Shown here in pieces: positions 7,647 through 13,859 of a DNA stretch of 16,539 nt. The DNA comes from Minisyncoccus sp041650175 (GTDB lineage Bacteria > Patescibacteriota > Minisyncoccia > Minisyncoccales > Minisyncoccaceae), in NCBI GenBank assembly GCA_041650175.1, contig JBAZLS010000021.1, positions 1 through 16,539 on the forward strand, read 5' to 3'. The notes under the pieces were generated by a model that did no database searches, was not told the origin of the DNA, and saw nothing but the letters and a program-made list of their open reading frames with translations. The translations under genes were made by a program, and so were the position numbers. The stretch's first letter is position 1; each line of letters begins with the position of its first letter.

Positions 7647-8045
7647 TTATGGATTCAAATTTTTTGTATTTGCTGCTTGTCTTATTTTATCAGCCAGTTT
7701 AGAATATTGGCTGATTGGGTCTCCTCCTTTTTGAAAATAGAAAATTGTTTCATTATCAATTGCTTCGATAGTAATTTCTTCTCTACTTTTTCCAGTGAAG
7801 ATAATTAATGGTATTTTGAAATTTCTAATATGTTCTAGGAATTTAATTATACCCATTCCTGGCATTTGATAATCAGAAATTATTACATCTATTAAAAGAT
7901 ATTCTTTTTTTAGAAGTTCTAATGCTTCTTTGATAGAACTAATTGTCCTTACAGAGATATCATCATTCTTTTCTAGAAAAATTTTTACTAATTTTAGCAA
8001 GTCAGTTTCATCATCAACATAAATTACATTAATTTTTTTTGGCAT
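7647..8045 (-). CDS. Stand-alone response-regulator receiver protein
   Basis: The protein has 132 aa from the chosen start and consists of a single REC domain with no output domain. Receiver residues are present: acidic pair D11/D12 (VDDETD), phospho-acceptor D58 (IISDYQMPG), T84 (IIFTGK) and K106 (FYFQKGG). The segment after the conserved Lys, QKGGDPISQ followed by a K-x-R-Q-A helix, resembles receivers common in methanogenic archaea, where QKGGDP is typical. No histidine kinase is nearby, so it is an orphan. ATG 8045 is chosen because AAAAGG precedes it by 5 nt. An upstream in-frame TTG at 8111 is the first codon of a consensus -35 box and cannot be in the mRNA. The gene has its own promoter and terminator. 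It probably acts as a phospho-relay or protein-binding switch; the partner is unknown. Confidence 0.88.
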   Translation of the reverse strand: MPKKINVIYVDDETDLLKLVKIFLEKNDDISVRTISSIKEALELLKKEYLLIDVIISDYQMPGMGIIKFLEHIRNFKIPLIIFTGKSREEITIEAIDNETIFYFQKGGDPISQYSKLADKIRQAANTKNLNP

Positions 8046-8082
8046 AATAACCTTTTTAGATGTAAAAGAGCATAATGTTAAA

Positions 8083-8111
8083 ATAATAGACTTTATATTT
8101 AATAATGTCAA
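8083..8111 (-). promoter_or_regulatory. Promoter of the receiver gene
   Basis: On the minus strand consensus TTGACA (8106-8111), a 17-nt spacer and TATTAT (8083-8088) predict a start near 8076. That gives a leader of about 30 nt ending in the AAAAGG ribosome-binding site before ATG 8045. Confidence 0.75.
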
Positions 8112-8125
8112 TAAAAATAAATGGA

Positions 8126-8154
8126 AAAATAAAAAGCGCCAATAAAATGCGCTT
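8126..8154 (-). terminator. Rho-independent terminator of the prepilin gene
   Basis: On the minus strand AAGCGC, a 9-nt loop and GCGCTT (8134-8154) are followed by TTTATTTTT. It lies about 28 nt after the prepilin stop and just upstream of the receiver promoter, insulating the two genes. Confidence 0.82.
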
Positions 8155-8182
8155 AGTTTTTATATAATTAATATAGTTGGAA

Positions 8183-9094
8183 TTATCGACTAGCTTGGTT
8201 TGGAATACTTGATTTGGCTATTCTTTGGTAATATTCATTTTGGGTTATTCCTCTATTAATTAATAATTCATTCAATCCTGCATAATATTGTTGTTGGACT
8301 TGGAAAGCAGAAATAACATTACTGTATAAGCGGACATTATCTATTTTCCCTTGAAAGTTATATCCTGAAGTATTATGTACACCTAAATAATTAAATCCCA
8401 TTTGTGAACTATATGCTGGTAAAAGAGAGAGGGTTCCTTTTTTAACTCCATTCACGTAAATATCTATGCCTTTTGTTGGTCCATTGCAAGCATATACTAG
8501 ATGTTGCCATTTATTTGTGGTTATTATATTAAAAACAGAAAGATAAGCACCTGTTGCATCTCTAAAATAAACTGCGTTATTCCAATGAGGAGCTATTATA
8601 AGAGGATAGTCAGTACTATTAACGGGAGATGATAAAGTATTAAACATTCCTTTTGTTGGAAATATCCAGTATTCGACAGTCCATGAGGTTCCATTGCTAA
8701 AAGTTAAACTGCTATTACTTCCGAAATAAATATAATCACCTTTAGTCTCATCTTCGTCATAGCTTAGACATTTTCCTGAAATGCAATTACTTCCATCTTT
8801 TAGAATTGGCCCGTATGCCAGTCCATTATTTACTCCCCAAGAATCAGTGACTGAAGTTGCATCTGCTAATTGTGAATCAATTGTTCCGGTTATATTGTCA
8901 AAGTTCCATTCTGAAACCATACTTGGTCCTAAAGTATCTCTTACGGAGTTAGAAAATACTTGAAGCTTAGCGATATTGGCTTTTTCGGTTGCATTGGTCA
9001 TTGATACGATAATAATACCGGCGAGGATGCCGATAATAGCAATGACTACTAAAAGTTCAATCAAAGTAAAAGATTGTTTTAATAGTTTATTCAT
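8183..9094 (-). CDS. Type IV prepilin-like protein with LamG/concanavalin-like domain
   Basis: The protein has 303 aa from ATG 9094. It opens with a short basic leader (MNKLLKQS) and the class III signal FTLIELLVVIAIIGILAG, with the conserved Glu5 of mature pilin. The residue before the cleavage point is Ser rather than the usual Gly. The hydrophobic helix continues to about residue 31, then a linker. Residues about 60-270 form a LamG-like jellyroll: W-x-F-D near the start, the C-x-x-x-x-C pair (CISGKC), SWTVEYWIFPT, WQHLVYA, IDIYVNG, then GKIDNVRLYS. The C-terminal segment (AGLNELLINRG, then EYYQRIA) is common in Parcubacterial pilin-LamG proteins. A prepilin peptidase should process it at the membrane for a pilus or pseudopilus tip that binds sugar or protein. 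Extending the start to 9130 would add 12 hydrophobic codons upstream of the promoter's -10 box, so it is rejected. Confidence 0.88.
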   Translation of the reverse strand: MNKLLKQSFTLIELLVVIAIIGILAGIIIVSMTNATEKANIAKLQVFSNSVRDTLGPSMVSEWNFDNITGTIDSQLADATSVTDSWGVNNGLAYGPILKDGSNCISGKCLSYDEDETKGDYIYFGSNSSLTFSNGTSWTVEYWIFPTKGMFNTLSSPVNSTDYPLIIAPHWNNAVYFRDATGAYLSVFNIITTNKWQHLVYACNGPTKGIDIYVNGVKKGTLSLLPAYSSQMGFNYLGVHNTSGYNFQGKIDNVRLYSNVISAFQVQQQYYAGLNELLINRGITQNEYYQRIAKSSIPNQASR

Positions 9095-9101
9095 TGGATG
9101 T

Positions 9102-9130
9102 ATTATATCAAAAAAATAAAAAAGTACCAA
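9102..9130 (-). promoter_or_regulatory. Promoter of the prepilin gene
   Basis: On the minus strand TTGGTA (9125-9130), a 17-nt T-rich spacer and perfect TATAAT (9102-9107) lie only 7 nt before ATG 9094. There is no Shine-Dalgarno sequence. The predicted transcription start falls at or within a base or two of the start codon. Confidence 0.75.
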
Positions 9131-9143
9131 TTTGTTCGATGTT

Positions 9144-9152
9144 TGGTAATAT
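9144..9152 (+). promoter_or_regulatory. Extended -10 promoter of the RecJ-like gene
   Basis: TGG followed by TAATAT forms an extended -10 (TGn plus -10 hexamer) on the plus strand, with no clear -35. Transcription would start at about 9155-9160, at the base of the structured leader, giving a 5' UTR of roughly 60 nt. It is divergent from the prepilin promoter. Confidence 0.4.
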
Positions 9153-9154
9153 TA

Positions 9155-9230
9155 GGGCGTTACTATGGTAGTAATGAAAGCCCTTGCGGTGGTATTTAAA
9201 TTGAAAGTGGAGGCGAAGTGTGGTAAGCCT
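9155..9230 (+). promoter_or_regulatory. Putative structured leader RNA of the RecJ-like gene
   Basis: This 76-nt stretch is about 46% GC, clearly above its AT-rich surroundings. It can form GGGC (9155-9158) with GCCC (9180-9183), closing a 7-bp hairpin GTTACTA/TAGTAAT (9159-9165 with 9169-9175, one G-U pair). A second stem, AGGC (9211-9214) with GCCT (9227-9230), would enclose the GTG start codon and hide part of the GGAGG ribosome-binding site (9209-9213). It does not match a riboswitch class known to me. A cis-regulatory role is inferred from composition, pairing and position. Confidence 0.4.
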
Positions 9231-10752
9231 AAAGTATATGAACAATACAAATAATAATGTTTTTGAACAAAGAACTATCAAAAACATATCCACTTTGAAA
9301 AGTGGCGATAAGTTTTCTGGCGTTGTAAAAATAATGAGACGAGCTCAGCCCGGTCCAGTAATATTTACCGTGAGCGATGGTTATGGTATGGCTGATGCAG
9401 TAATAAAGGATTCGTCTTTTGACCTAAATGATGTTGTCGAAATTTCTGGTTTTGTTAATGAACGAGCTGGAAAAATACAAATAGAAATTGAAAGGATAAA
9501 AGAATCAAAAGCAGATTTTGATTTGATTATAAAAAAGAATAGTGAGCCACAAAATACTTCTTTTAGTATAGACTCAGAGAGATTAGAAAAATTAAGACCA
9601 TATTTTTATAATATTTCTAAAAGAATAAGAGAAGCTGTTTTAGAAAATCAACCAATTGCAATAAGACATCATTCGGATTCTGATGGAATAAATGCTGGAC
9701 TTGCAATTGAGCATTCGTGCAGGCTTTTGATGGAAAAAATTGGTTCTAACCCAGATTATAATCTTTTAAGGTCTCCAAGCAGAGCCCCTTATTATGATAT
9801 AACAGATGCATTTAGAGATGTTATTTTAATAAAAAAACTTATTGAAGGACACGGACAGAAAAAACCTCTCATTGTTGTACTTGATAATGGTTCAACCCCT
9901 GAGGATATATTTGGACTAAAAACAATGAAGTCTCTTGGATTTGAAATTATCGTTATTGACCATCATAATCCAGTTGTTATAAAAGACAAAAAGACATTAG
10001 TCGATCCTTATTTATCTTTACACCTTAATCCTTATATTGAAGGATTAGACAGTCAAACTTGTGCGGGAATGCTGGCATACGAACTGGCAAGATGGATTTG
10101 TGAAGATTATTCTAATCCTTGCTTGCCTGCTATTGCTGGAATAACAGATAGGTCTAATGTAGAAATAACTAATCAATATATAATTAAAAGTGGGAGAAGC
10201 AGAGAGGAGTTAGAACAAATAGGAATAGCTATAGATTTTATTTCTTACCAATTAAAATTTAATTCGGGAAAAGGTCTTTATGAAGAATTGTATGATAATT
10301 TTGAGTTGGTAAAAATAATAAATGAAGAAGTTAGAAAGGGAGTGAAGACTCAACTTGAAAGTACTCTTCCCTATTTGAGAACTCAGAATATTGAAGGGGT
10401 ATATTTATCAACTATAGATTTAGAAAAATATACTATGAAATTCAAATATCCAACTCCTGGAAAAGTTGTTGGAATGATTCATGATGTTGCAGTGATAGAT
10501 AGAGAAAGTTCTCCTGTTATTACTATTGGATATTTATCGGATATGATTATTGTGCGAGCCAATAAACCAGTTTTGCCAGTTGATAACATAATTACGAGAT
10601 TAAAAAAAGATCTTCCTAATTCGCAAGTTGAAGGTGGTGGACACGAATGCGCGGGAGCAATTAAATTTATTCCTGCTCATCTTAATGACATTATTGAAAA
10701 TATAAAAAATCAAATAAACGAATTAGATTTTGAAAAAAAAGAGAATATATAA
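9220..10752 (+). CDS. OB-fold plus DHH/DHHA1 phosphoesterase, archaeal RecJ-like (COG1107-like)
   Basis: The protein has 510 aa. Residues 26-93 look like an OB-fold nucleic-acid-binding domain. The DHH catalytic domain follows: motif I H151-S-D153-S-D155-G, motif II LDNGS with D222, motif III D247-H248-H249, and a QTCAGMLAYELAR helix at 279-291. The DHHA1 domain ends in GGGHECAGA (472-480). All metal-binding residues seem intact, so an Mn-dependent 5'-3' exonuclease or nucleotide phosphodiesterase is expected. The OB-then-DHH order matches archaeal RecJ-like proteins (COG1107) without their DnaJ-type zinc finger, not bacterial RecJ, where the OB domain is C-terminal. GTG 9220 has GGAGG 6 nt upstream; an ATG at 9238 (M7) lacks an SD but is possible. 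It is one of only two complete plus-strand genes here. A DNA repair or RNA turnover role is inferred. Confidence 0.85.
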   Translation: MVSLKYMNNTNNNVFEQRTIKNISTLKSGDKFSGVVKIMRRAQPGPVIFTVSDGYGMADAVIKDSSFDLNDVVEISGFVNERAGKIQIEIERIKESKADFDLIIKKNSEPQNTSFSIDSERLEKLRPYFYNISKRIREAVLENQPIAIRHHSDSDGINAGLAIEHSCRLLMEKIGSNPDYNLLRSPSRAPYYDITDAFRDVILIKKLIEGHGQKKPLIVVLDNGSTPEDIFGLKTMKSLGFEIIVIDHHNPVVIKDKKTLVDPYLSLHLNPYIEGLDSQTCAGMLAYELARWICEDYSNPCLPAIAGITDRSNVEITNQYIIKSGRSREELEQIGIAIDFISYQLKFNSGKGLYEELYDNFELVKIINEEVRKGVKTQLESTLPYLRTQNIEGVYLSTIDLEKYTMKFKYPTPGKVVGMIHDVAVIDRESSPVITIGYLSDMIIVRANKPVLPVDNIITRLKKDLPNSQVEGGGHECAGAIKFIPAHLNDIIENIKNQINELDFEKKENI

Positions 10753-10773
10753 AGTAAAAAGCATTTTAAGAAA

Positions 10774-11856
10774 TTAATCATATTTTTTTAATTGATCTAG
10801 CTTTTTCTTAACAAATTGTCCGAATTTGCGGTCTTTTTCTCTTTTTTCAATATCTGTCATTTCGTAATATTCGACTTCTTTTTTTAATTTAATATAATTT
10901 TGATGTTTTTCTTTGTCTAGTTTTTTTTCTTTGATAGCTTTTAAAACAGCGCAACCAGATTCGTGCGTGTGAGTACAGTCGGTATATTTACAATTCCTAG
11001 ATAGAATGATGATTTCATCGAAAACATTTTCTATACCAGTATTTGCAGCTGCTATTCCCACTTCTCTTGTTCCTGGATTATCTATCACAATTCCACCGTT
11101 TTCTAAAAAGTACATTTCCCTAGTTGTAGTTGTATGTTTACCTTTATCTTTTATATTGCTAATTTCTTTTGTTTTGATTTCACTTTTTCCAAGTAATTTA
11201 TTTATTAAAGATGATTTTCCTACACCAGATGAGCCTATAAAACAGTACGTCTTCCCTTTTTCTATATAACTTATTAATTCGTTTAATCCTTGTTCGGTAA
11301 TTATACTAGTTGGAATAACATCAATATTATTAAATCTTTCTTTTATTTGTTTTATTTTTAGATTTAATTCTGTTTCTGAAATTAAATCTGTTTTATTCAA
11401 TATGATTGCTGGTTTGATTTTTCCTTCATTTATCAAGACAAGATATCTTTCAAAACGATTAAGATTATAGTCTCTATTCATTGATTCAACAATAAAAGCT
11501 ATATCAATATTGGTAGCAATAATCTGAGTATCTTGTTTGTTGCTATATTTTTTATTAAGTATAGTTTTTCTAGGCAAAACTTTATGGATAATTGCCATTT
11601 CCTTATCGGGTATGGTTATCGCTACCCAGTCTCCAACTGCAGGATAATCCTCTCTTTTTGTAGCATTAAATATTTGTTTTCCTGTTATTCTTGCCAAATA
11701 TTCACCATTTGTATCTTTTATCCTATAAGTTCCTTTATATTCAGCAATAACTCTGGCTATTGAATATTCTGTCAAACCTAAAGATTTTCTTTTTTCTTCA
11801 AAAAAATCATTATAACCTAAATCTTCAAATTTTATTTTTGCAATTTCATTCGTCAT
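10774..11856 (-). CDS. rsgA: Ribosome small-subunit-dependent GTPase A
   Basis: This is a 360-aa circularly permuted GTPase that checks late 30S maturation. Residues about 30-95 are the OB domain (YPAVGDWVAI). The G motifs occur in permuted order: G4 N154-K-T-D157, G5 PTS (182-184), G1 GSSGVGKSS (208-216), switch I KGKHTTTTRE (238-247) and G3 D259-N-P-G262. The C-terminal zinc site is C289, C294, H296, C302. Length and the N-terminal LGYNDFFEE segment fit the long RsgA form. The Lys-rich C-terminal helix suits rRNA contact. The start ATG lacks an SD; only a weak promoter is visible upstream (TCGTCA, 17 nt, TAAAGT, 12 nt before ATG). It converges on the RecJ-like gene with 21 nt between stops and no obvious terminator. 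Confidence 0.95.
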   Translation of the reverse strand: MTNEIAKIKFEDLGYNDFFEEKRKSLGLTEYSIARVIAEYKGTYRIKDTNGEYLARITGKQIFNATKREDYPAVGDWVAITIPDKEMAIIHKVLPRKTILNKKYSNKQDTQIIATNIDIAFIVESMNRDYNLNRFERYLVLINEGKIKPAIILNKTDLISETELNLKIKQIKERFNNIDVIPTSIITEQGLNELISYIEKGKTYCFIGSSGVGKSSLINKLLGKSEIKTKEISNIKDKGKHTTTTREMYFLENGGIVIDNPGTREVGIAAANTGIENVFDEIIILSRNCKYTDCTHTHESGCAVLKAIKEKKLDKEKHQNYIKLKKEVEYYEMTDIEKREKDRKFGQFVKKKLDQLKKYD

Positions 11857-11986
11857 ATTTTTTTATTTACTTTAACAAAAAATTATCTTTTTGACGAGAT
11901 GGCAAAATTTGTAAAGTAATGATGGAATATTTAAAAGTTTTAGAATATAATTAAAAAAAGAGAATATTTTTAAAAAGCTAAAATTA

Positions 11987-12015
11987 TTGACAGCTAATAA
12001 TAGTTAATTTAAAAT
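11987..12015 (+). promoter_or_regulatory. Promoter of the 39-aa basic protein
   Basis: Consensus TTGACA (11987-11992), a 17-nt spacer and TAAAAT (12010-12015) lie 9 nt before ATG 12025. A perfect TATAAT at 12015-12020 overlaps but has a 22-nt spacing. No Shine-Dalgarno sequence precedes the ATG. Confidence 0.7.
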
Positions 12016-12024
12016 ATAATTAAT

Positions 12025-12144
12025 ATGGGCAAAAAAACAAAAGTTAACGTAGAAGTTAAAGGTCATTTATTTGTTCCGCCTCGAATGGAAGGCAAGGTTA
12101 AAAACGCTCAAATAAGAAACATTAAAAAGAAAAAGAAGGGTTAG
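12025..12144 (+). CDS. Small, strongly basic protein (39 aa), unrecognised
   Basis: The frame starts MGKKTKVNVEVKG and contains HLFVPPRMEGKV, then NAQIRNI and a tail of five Lys and Gly. Thirteen of 39 residues are Lys or Arg and only two are acidic. No signal peptide or membrane segment is present. The frame is supported by a consensus promoter with the ATG 9 nt below the -10 box, and by a stem and T-run at its 3' end. I do not recognise the family. Small size, high charge and a Lys tail would suit an rRNA- or nucleic-acid-binding protein (small ribosomal proteins such as bTHX look similar in composition only). Its neighbour is rsgA, divergent, which also acts on the ribosome. Stop is TAG, unlike all other genes in the window. 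It ends 24 nt before the convergent HD gene's stop. Confidence 0.65.
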   Translation: MGKKTKVNVEVKGHLFVPPRMEGKVKNAQIRNIKKKKKG

Positions 12145-12154
12145 TACTTCTTTT
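12131..12154 (+). terminator. Possible terminator overlapping the end of the 39-aa gene
   Basis: AAAAGAAG (12131-12138) can pair with CTTCTTTT (12147-12154) around an 8-nt loop, followed by T and AATTAA. The stem is A/T-rich and partly inside the Lys-tail codons, so pairing could be incidental. Confidence 0.4.
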
Positions 12155-12168
12155 TAATTAAAGTGTTT

Positions 12169-12756
12169 CTAAAGTTTTAATTCCTCAGCAATACTTTGCA
12201 AGGAAGATAATCCGATTTGCAAGAATTCGTCTAATGAGATTCCTGCTTTTTCGCATTCTAAAATGATATCTCTATTGCAGTTAGCAGCAAAGGATTTATT
12301 TTTAAATTTCTTTTTAAGTGAATCTAAAGTAACGCTTTGAAGTTTTTTATCTGGACGGACTAGAGCAGATGCAATTATAATTCCGGTAAGAGTTTCTGCT
12401 GAAGCTAAACAATATTGAATTTGACTCGAACGGCGTTTTTCTAAAAGATTAGGTATTGCTTCTACCTCGTAGCCATGAGATGCAATAGTTTCAATTAGAA
12501 AATCACTTGCACCAGCATTTTTAAGTATTTCTTGTAGTTTGATGCAATGTTCGCTTGGATTGTTTTTAATTATATCCCAATCAATATCGTGTAATAATCC
12601 TATTATCCCCCAAGATTCTTCATTTTCATTAAATTTTTTGGCTAACGCTCGCATAAAAACTTCCGTTTCTTTAAGGTGAAATTTAGTAGTAGGTTCAGAT
12701 ATATATTTATCAATTAGTTCTTGGGCTTGCTGATACGTTAAATTTAAATTTTCCAT
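12169..12756 (-). CDS. HD-domain metal-dependent phosphohydrolase
   Basis: The protein has 195 aa. The HD signature is GLLHDIDWD with H56-D57; H27 lies in the preceding helix and H94 (IASHGYE) follows. The later family segment, usually aD-x-L-T-G-l-I-x-A, reads SAETLTGIIIAS with Glu121 in the Asp position, so the last metal ligand may be Glu. The C-terminal part (ALVRPDKKL, KSFAANCNRDII) matches the short HD/HDIG hydrolases of about 190 aa found in clostridia and CPR bacteria. Proteins of this class hydrolyse nucleotides or phosphate esters, but no substrate is established for this group. It lies 28 nt downstream of the ankyrin gene in the same direction and could share its transcript. The ATG has no SD. 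Confidence 0.82.
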   Translation of the reverse strand: MENLNLTYQQAQELIDKYISEPTTKFHLKETEVFMRALAKKFNENEESWGIIGLLHDIDWDIIKNNPSEHCIKLQEILKNAGASDFLIETIASHGYEVEAIPNLLEKRRSSQIQYCLASAETLTGIIIASALVRPDKKLQSVTLDSLKKKFKNKSFAANCNRDIILECEKAGISLDEFLQIGLSSLQSIAEELKL

Positions 12757-12784
12757 ATTTTGTGTGGTTTATTTTGATTTTAGA

Positions 12785-13768
12785 TTATTCTATAGCTCCT
12801 GCTTCTTTTAGGATTTTAATAATCTCAGGAGAAGAGGCGTATCGTAATACAGTTGTTCCTTGAAAGTCTTTTGCATTGACGTCAGCACCTGCGTTAATAA
12901 GTTCTTTAACGATATTAATATTTCCATTAGAGACTGCCATCATTAATGCCGTTGTTTCTGTTCCGTTTTTTGCATTGACGTCGGCACCTGCTTTTATGAG
13001 TTCTTTTATTATTTCAAAATATTCTTTATTAGAGTTATTTCTATCTTCACCACGAATAGCGAACATTAATACTGTTTCACTTGCTCCGTTTTTTGCATTG
13101 ACGTCAGCACCTGCTTTTATAAGTTCATTTACTATTTTAATTTTACCATTGTATGATGCGTACATTAATGAAGTACAGTTGTTAATGCAATCCCAATTGA
13201 CTTCTCCTCTTATGTTGACGTCGGCACCTGCTTTTATGAGTTCTTTTATTATTTCTATGTTATTATTATCAATTGCATACATTAATGCAGAGGATTGATT
13301 ATCTTTTTCGTTTATTTCGAATCCTTTTTTAATTAATTCTTTTACTTTGTCTGTATTATTTTGCTGAGAAGCTCTTATTAATGCATTTTTTGGATATAAT
13401 AAATCTATTTTTAAATAATTTTCTAGATATCCAAATTTTGTTAATCCAATCCAAATAATGAAGATAATAAAAATAAAAATACTAATTAATAATTTTTTAT
13501 ATTTATTGCAGAAATTAGCTGTTTTAAAAAAGAATTTCTTAAATCCTGGATCTTTCTTATTGTATTTTATGAGGAATATTATAAAAGATGTTGCTAAATC
13601 TGAGATTGCAATTATTAGCGTTAATAGAATTGTTATGTTGGATTGAAATACTCCAATACATTCGCTTGAACTTCCTCCAATAATACAATTGCCTCCAGTC
13701 GAAAACAGTATCGGTGCTGTTATAATAATTAATATGTATATAATTATTCTTATTATTATATTAAGCAT
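12785..13768 (-). CDS. Membrane-anchored ankyrin-repeat protein
   Basis: The protein has 327 aa. Hydrophobic segments lie at about 3-23, 45-68 and 93-109. The loop between TM2 and TM3 carries many Lys (KYNKKDPGFKK, KTANFCNKYKK) and should be cytoplasmic; the loop between TM1 and TM2 carries two Cys. By the positive-inside rule the ankyrin part, about 127-327, is then outside the membrane. About six repeats are visible; four end in ELI[KN]AGADVN (176-185, 215-224, 256-265, 289-298). Three repeats have extra loops (after 187, 226 and 240). Ankyrin repeats bind proteins; in CPR and symbionts they are often proposed to contact host proteins. The ATG has no SD, lies after an A/T-only leader with several -10-like sequences, and is 48 nt below the preceding gene's terminator. 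Extracytoplasmic placement is an inference. Confidence 0.85.
   Translation of the reverse strand: MLNIIIRIIIYILIIITAPILFSTGGNCIIGGSSSECIGVFQSNITILLTLIIAISDLATSFIIFLIKYNKKDPGFKKFFFKTANFCNKYKKLLISIFIFIIFIIWIGLTKFGYLENYLKIDLLYPKNALIRASQQNNTDKVKELIKKGFEINEKDNQSSALMYAIDNNNIEIIKELIKAGADVNIRGEVNWDCINNCTSLMYASYNGKIKIVNELIKAGADVNAKNGASETVLMFAIRGEDRNNSNKEYFEIIKELIKAGADVNAKNGTETTALMMAVSNGNINIVKELINAGADVNAKDFQGTTVLRYASSPEIIKILKEAGAIE
12975..13255 (-). repeat. 41-bp perfect direct repeat inside ankyrin codons
   Basis: Positions 12975-13015 and 13215-13255 are identical over 41 bp, exactly 240 bp apart. They encode the same 13-14 residues (EIIKELIKAGADVN, residues 252-265 and 172-185). Other ankyrin copies at about 12880 and 13099 share shorter runs such as TTGACGTC. 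Identity at silent sites suggests recent duplication or gene conversion between repeats. Confidence 0.9.
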
Positions 13769-13810
13769 AATTTTAGTTTTATAATATTAAAATAATTATA
13801 TAATAATAAA

Positions 13811-13835
13811 GAAAAAAGCACCAATGATGGTGCTT
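13811..13835 (-). terminator. Rho-independent terminator of the DUF3494 gene
   Basis: Arms AAGCACCA (13816-13823) and TGGTGCTT (13828-13835) enclose a 4-nt loop and are followed on the minus strand by TTTTC. It lies 24 nt after the stop codon and immediately upstream of the ankyrin leader. Confidence 0.85.
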
Positions 13836-13859
13836 AGTGCTTATAAAATATACAGTTGA

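Noticed and set aside
9155..9230. Leader region considered as a tRNA, hammerhead ribozyme or known riboswitch
   Set aside because: No cloverleaf or T-loop, no CTGATGA hammerhead core, and no conserved motif of a riboswitch class known to me; kept only as an unclassified structured leader.
9108..9293. 61-codon minus-strand frame across the divergent promoter region
   Set aside because: It overlaps the RecJ-like gene's start and the prepilin promoter on the opposite strand, with no recognisable protein features.
10753..10773. Possible shared bidirectional terminator between the RecJ-like gene and rsgA
   Set aside because: The 21-bp gap and flanks contain T-runs but no stem.
12876..13298. 140-codon plus-strand open frame opposite the ankyrin gene
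   Set aside because: It is the antisense of the ankyrin repeats; its repeated peptide simply mirrors their periodicity, and it has no promoter or RBS.
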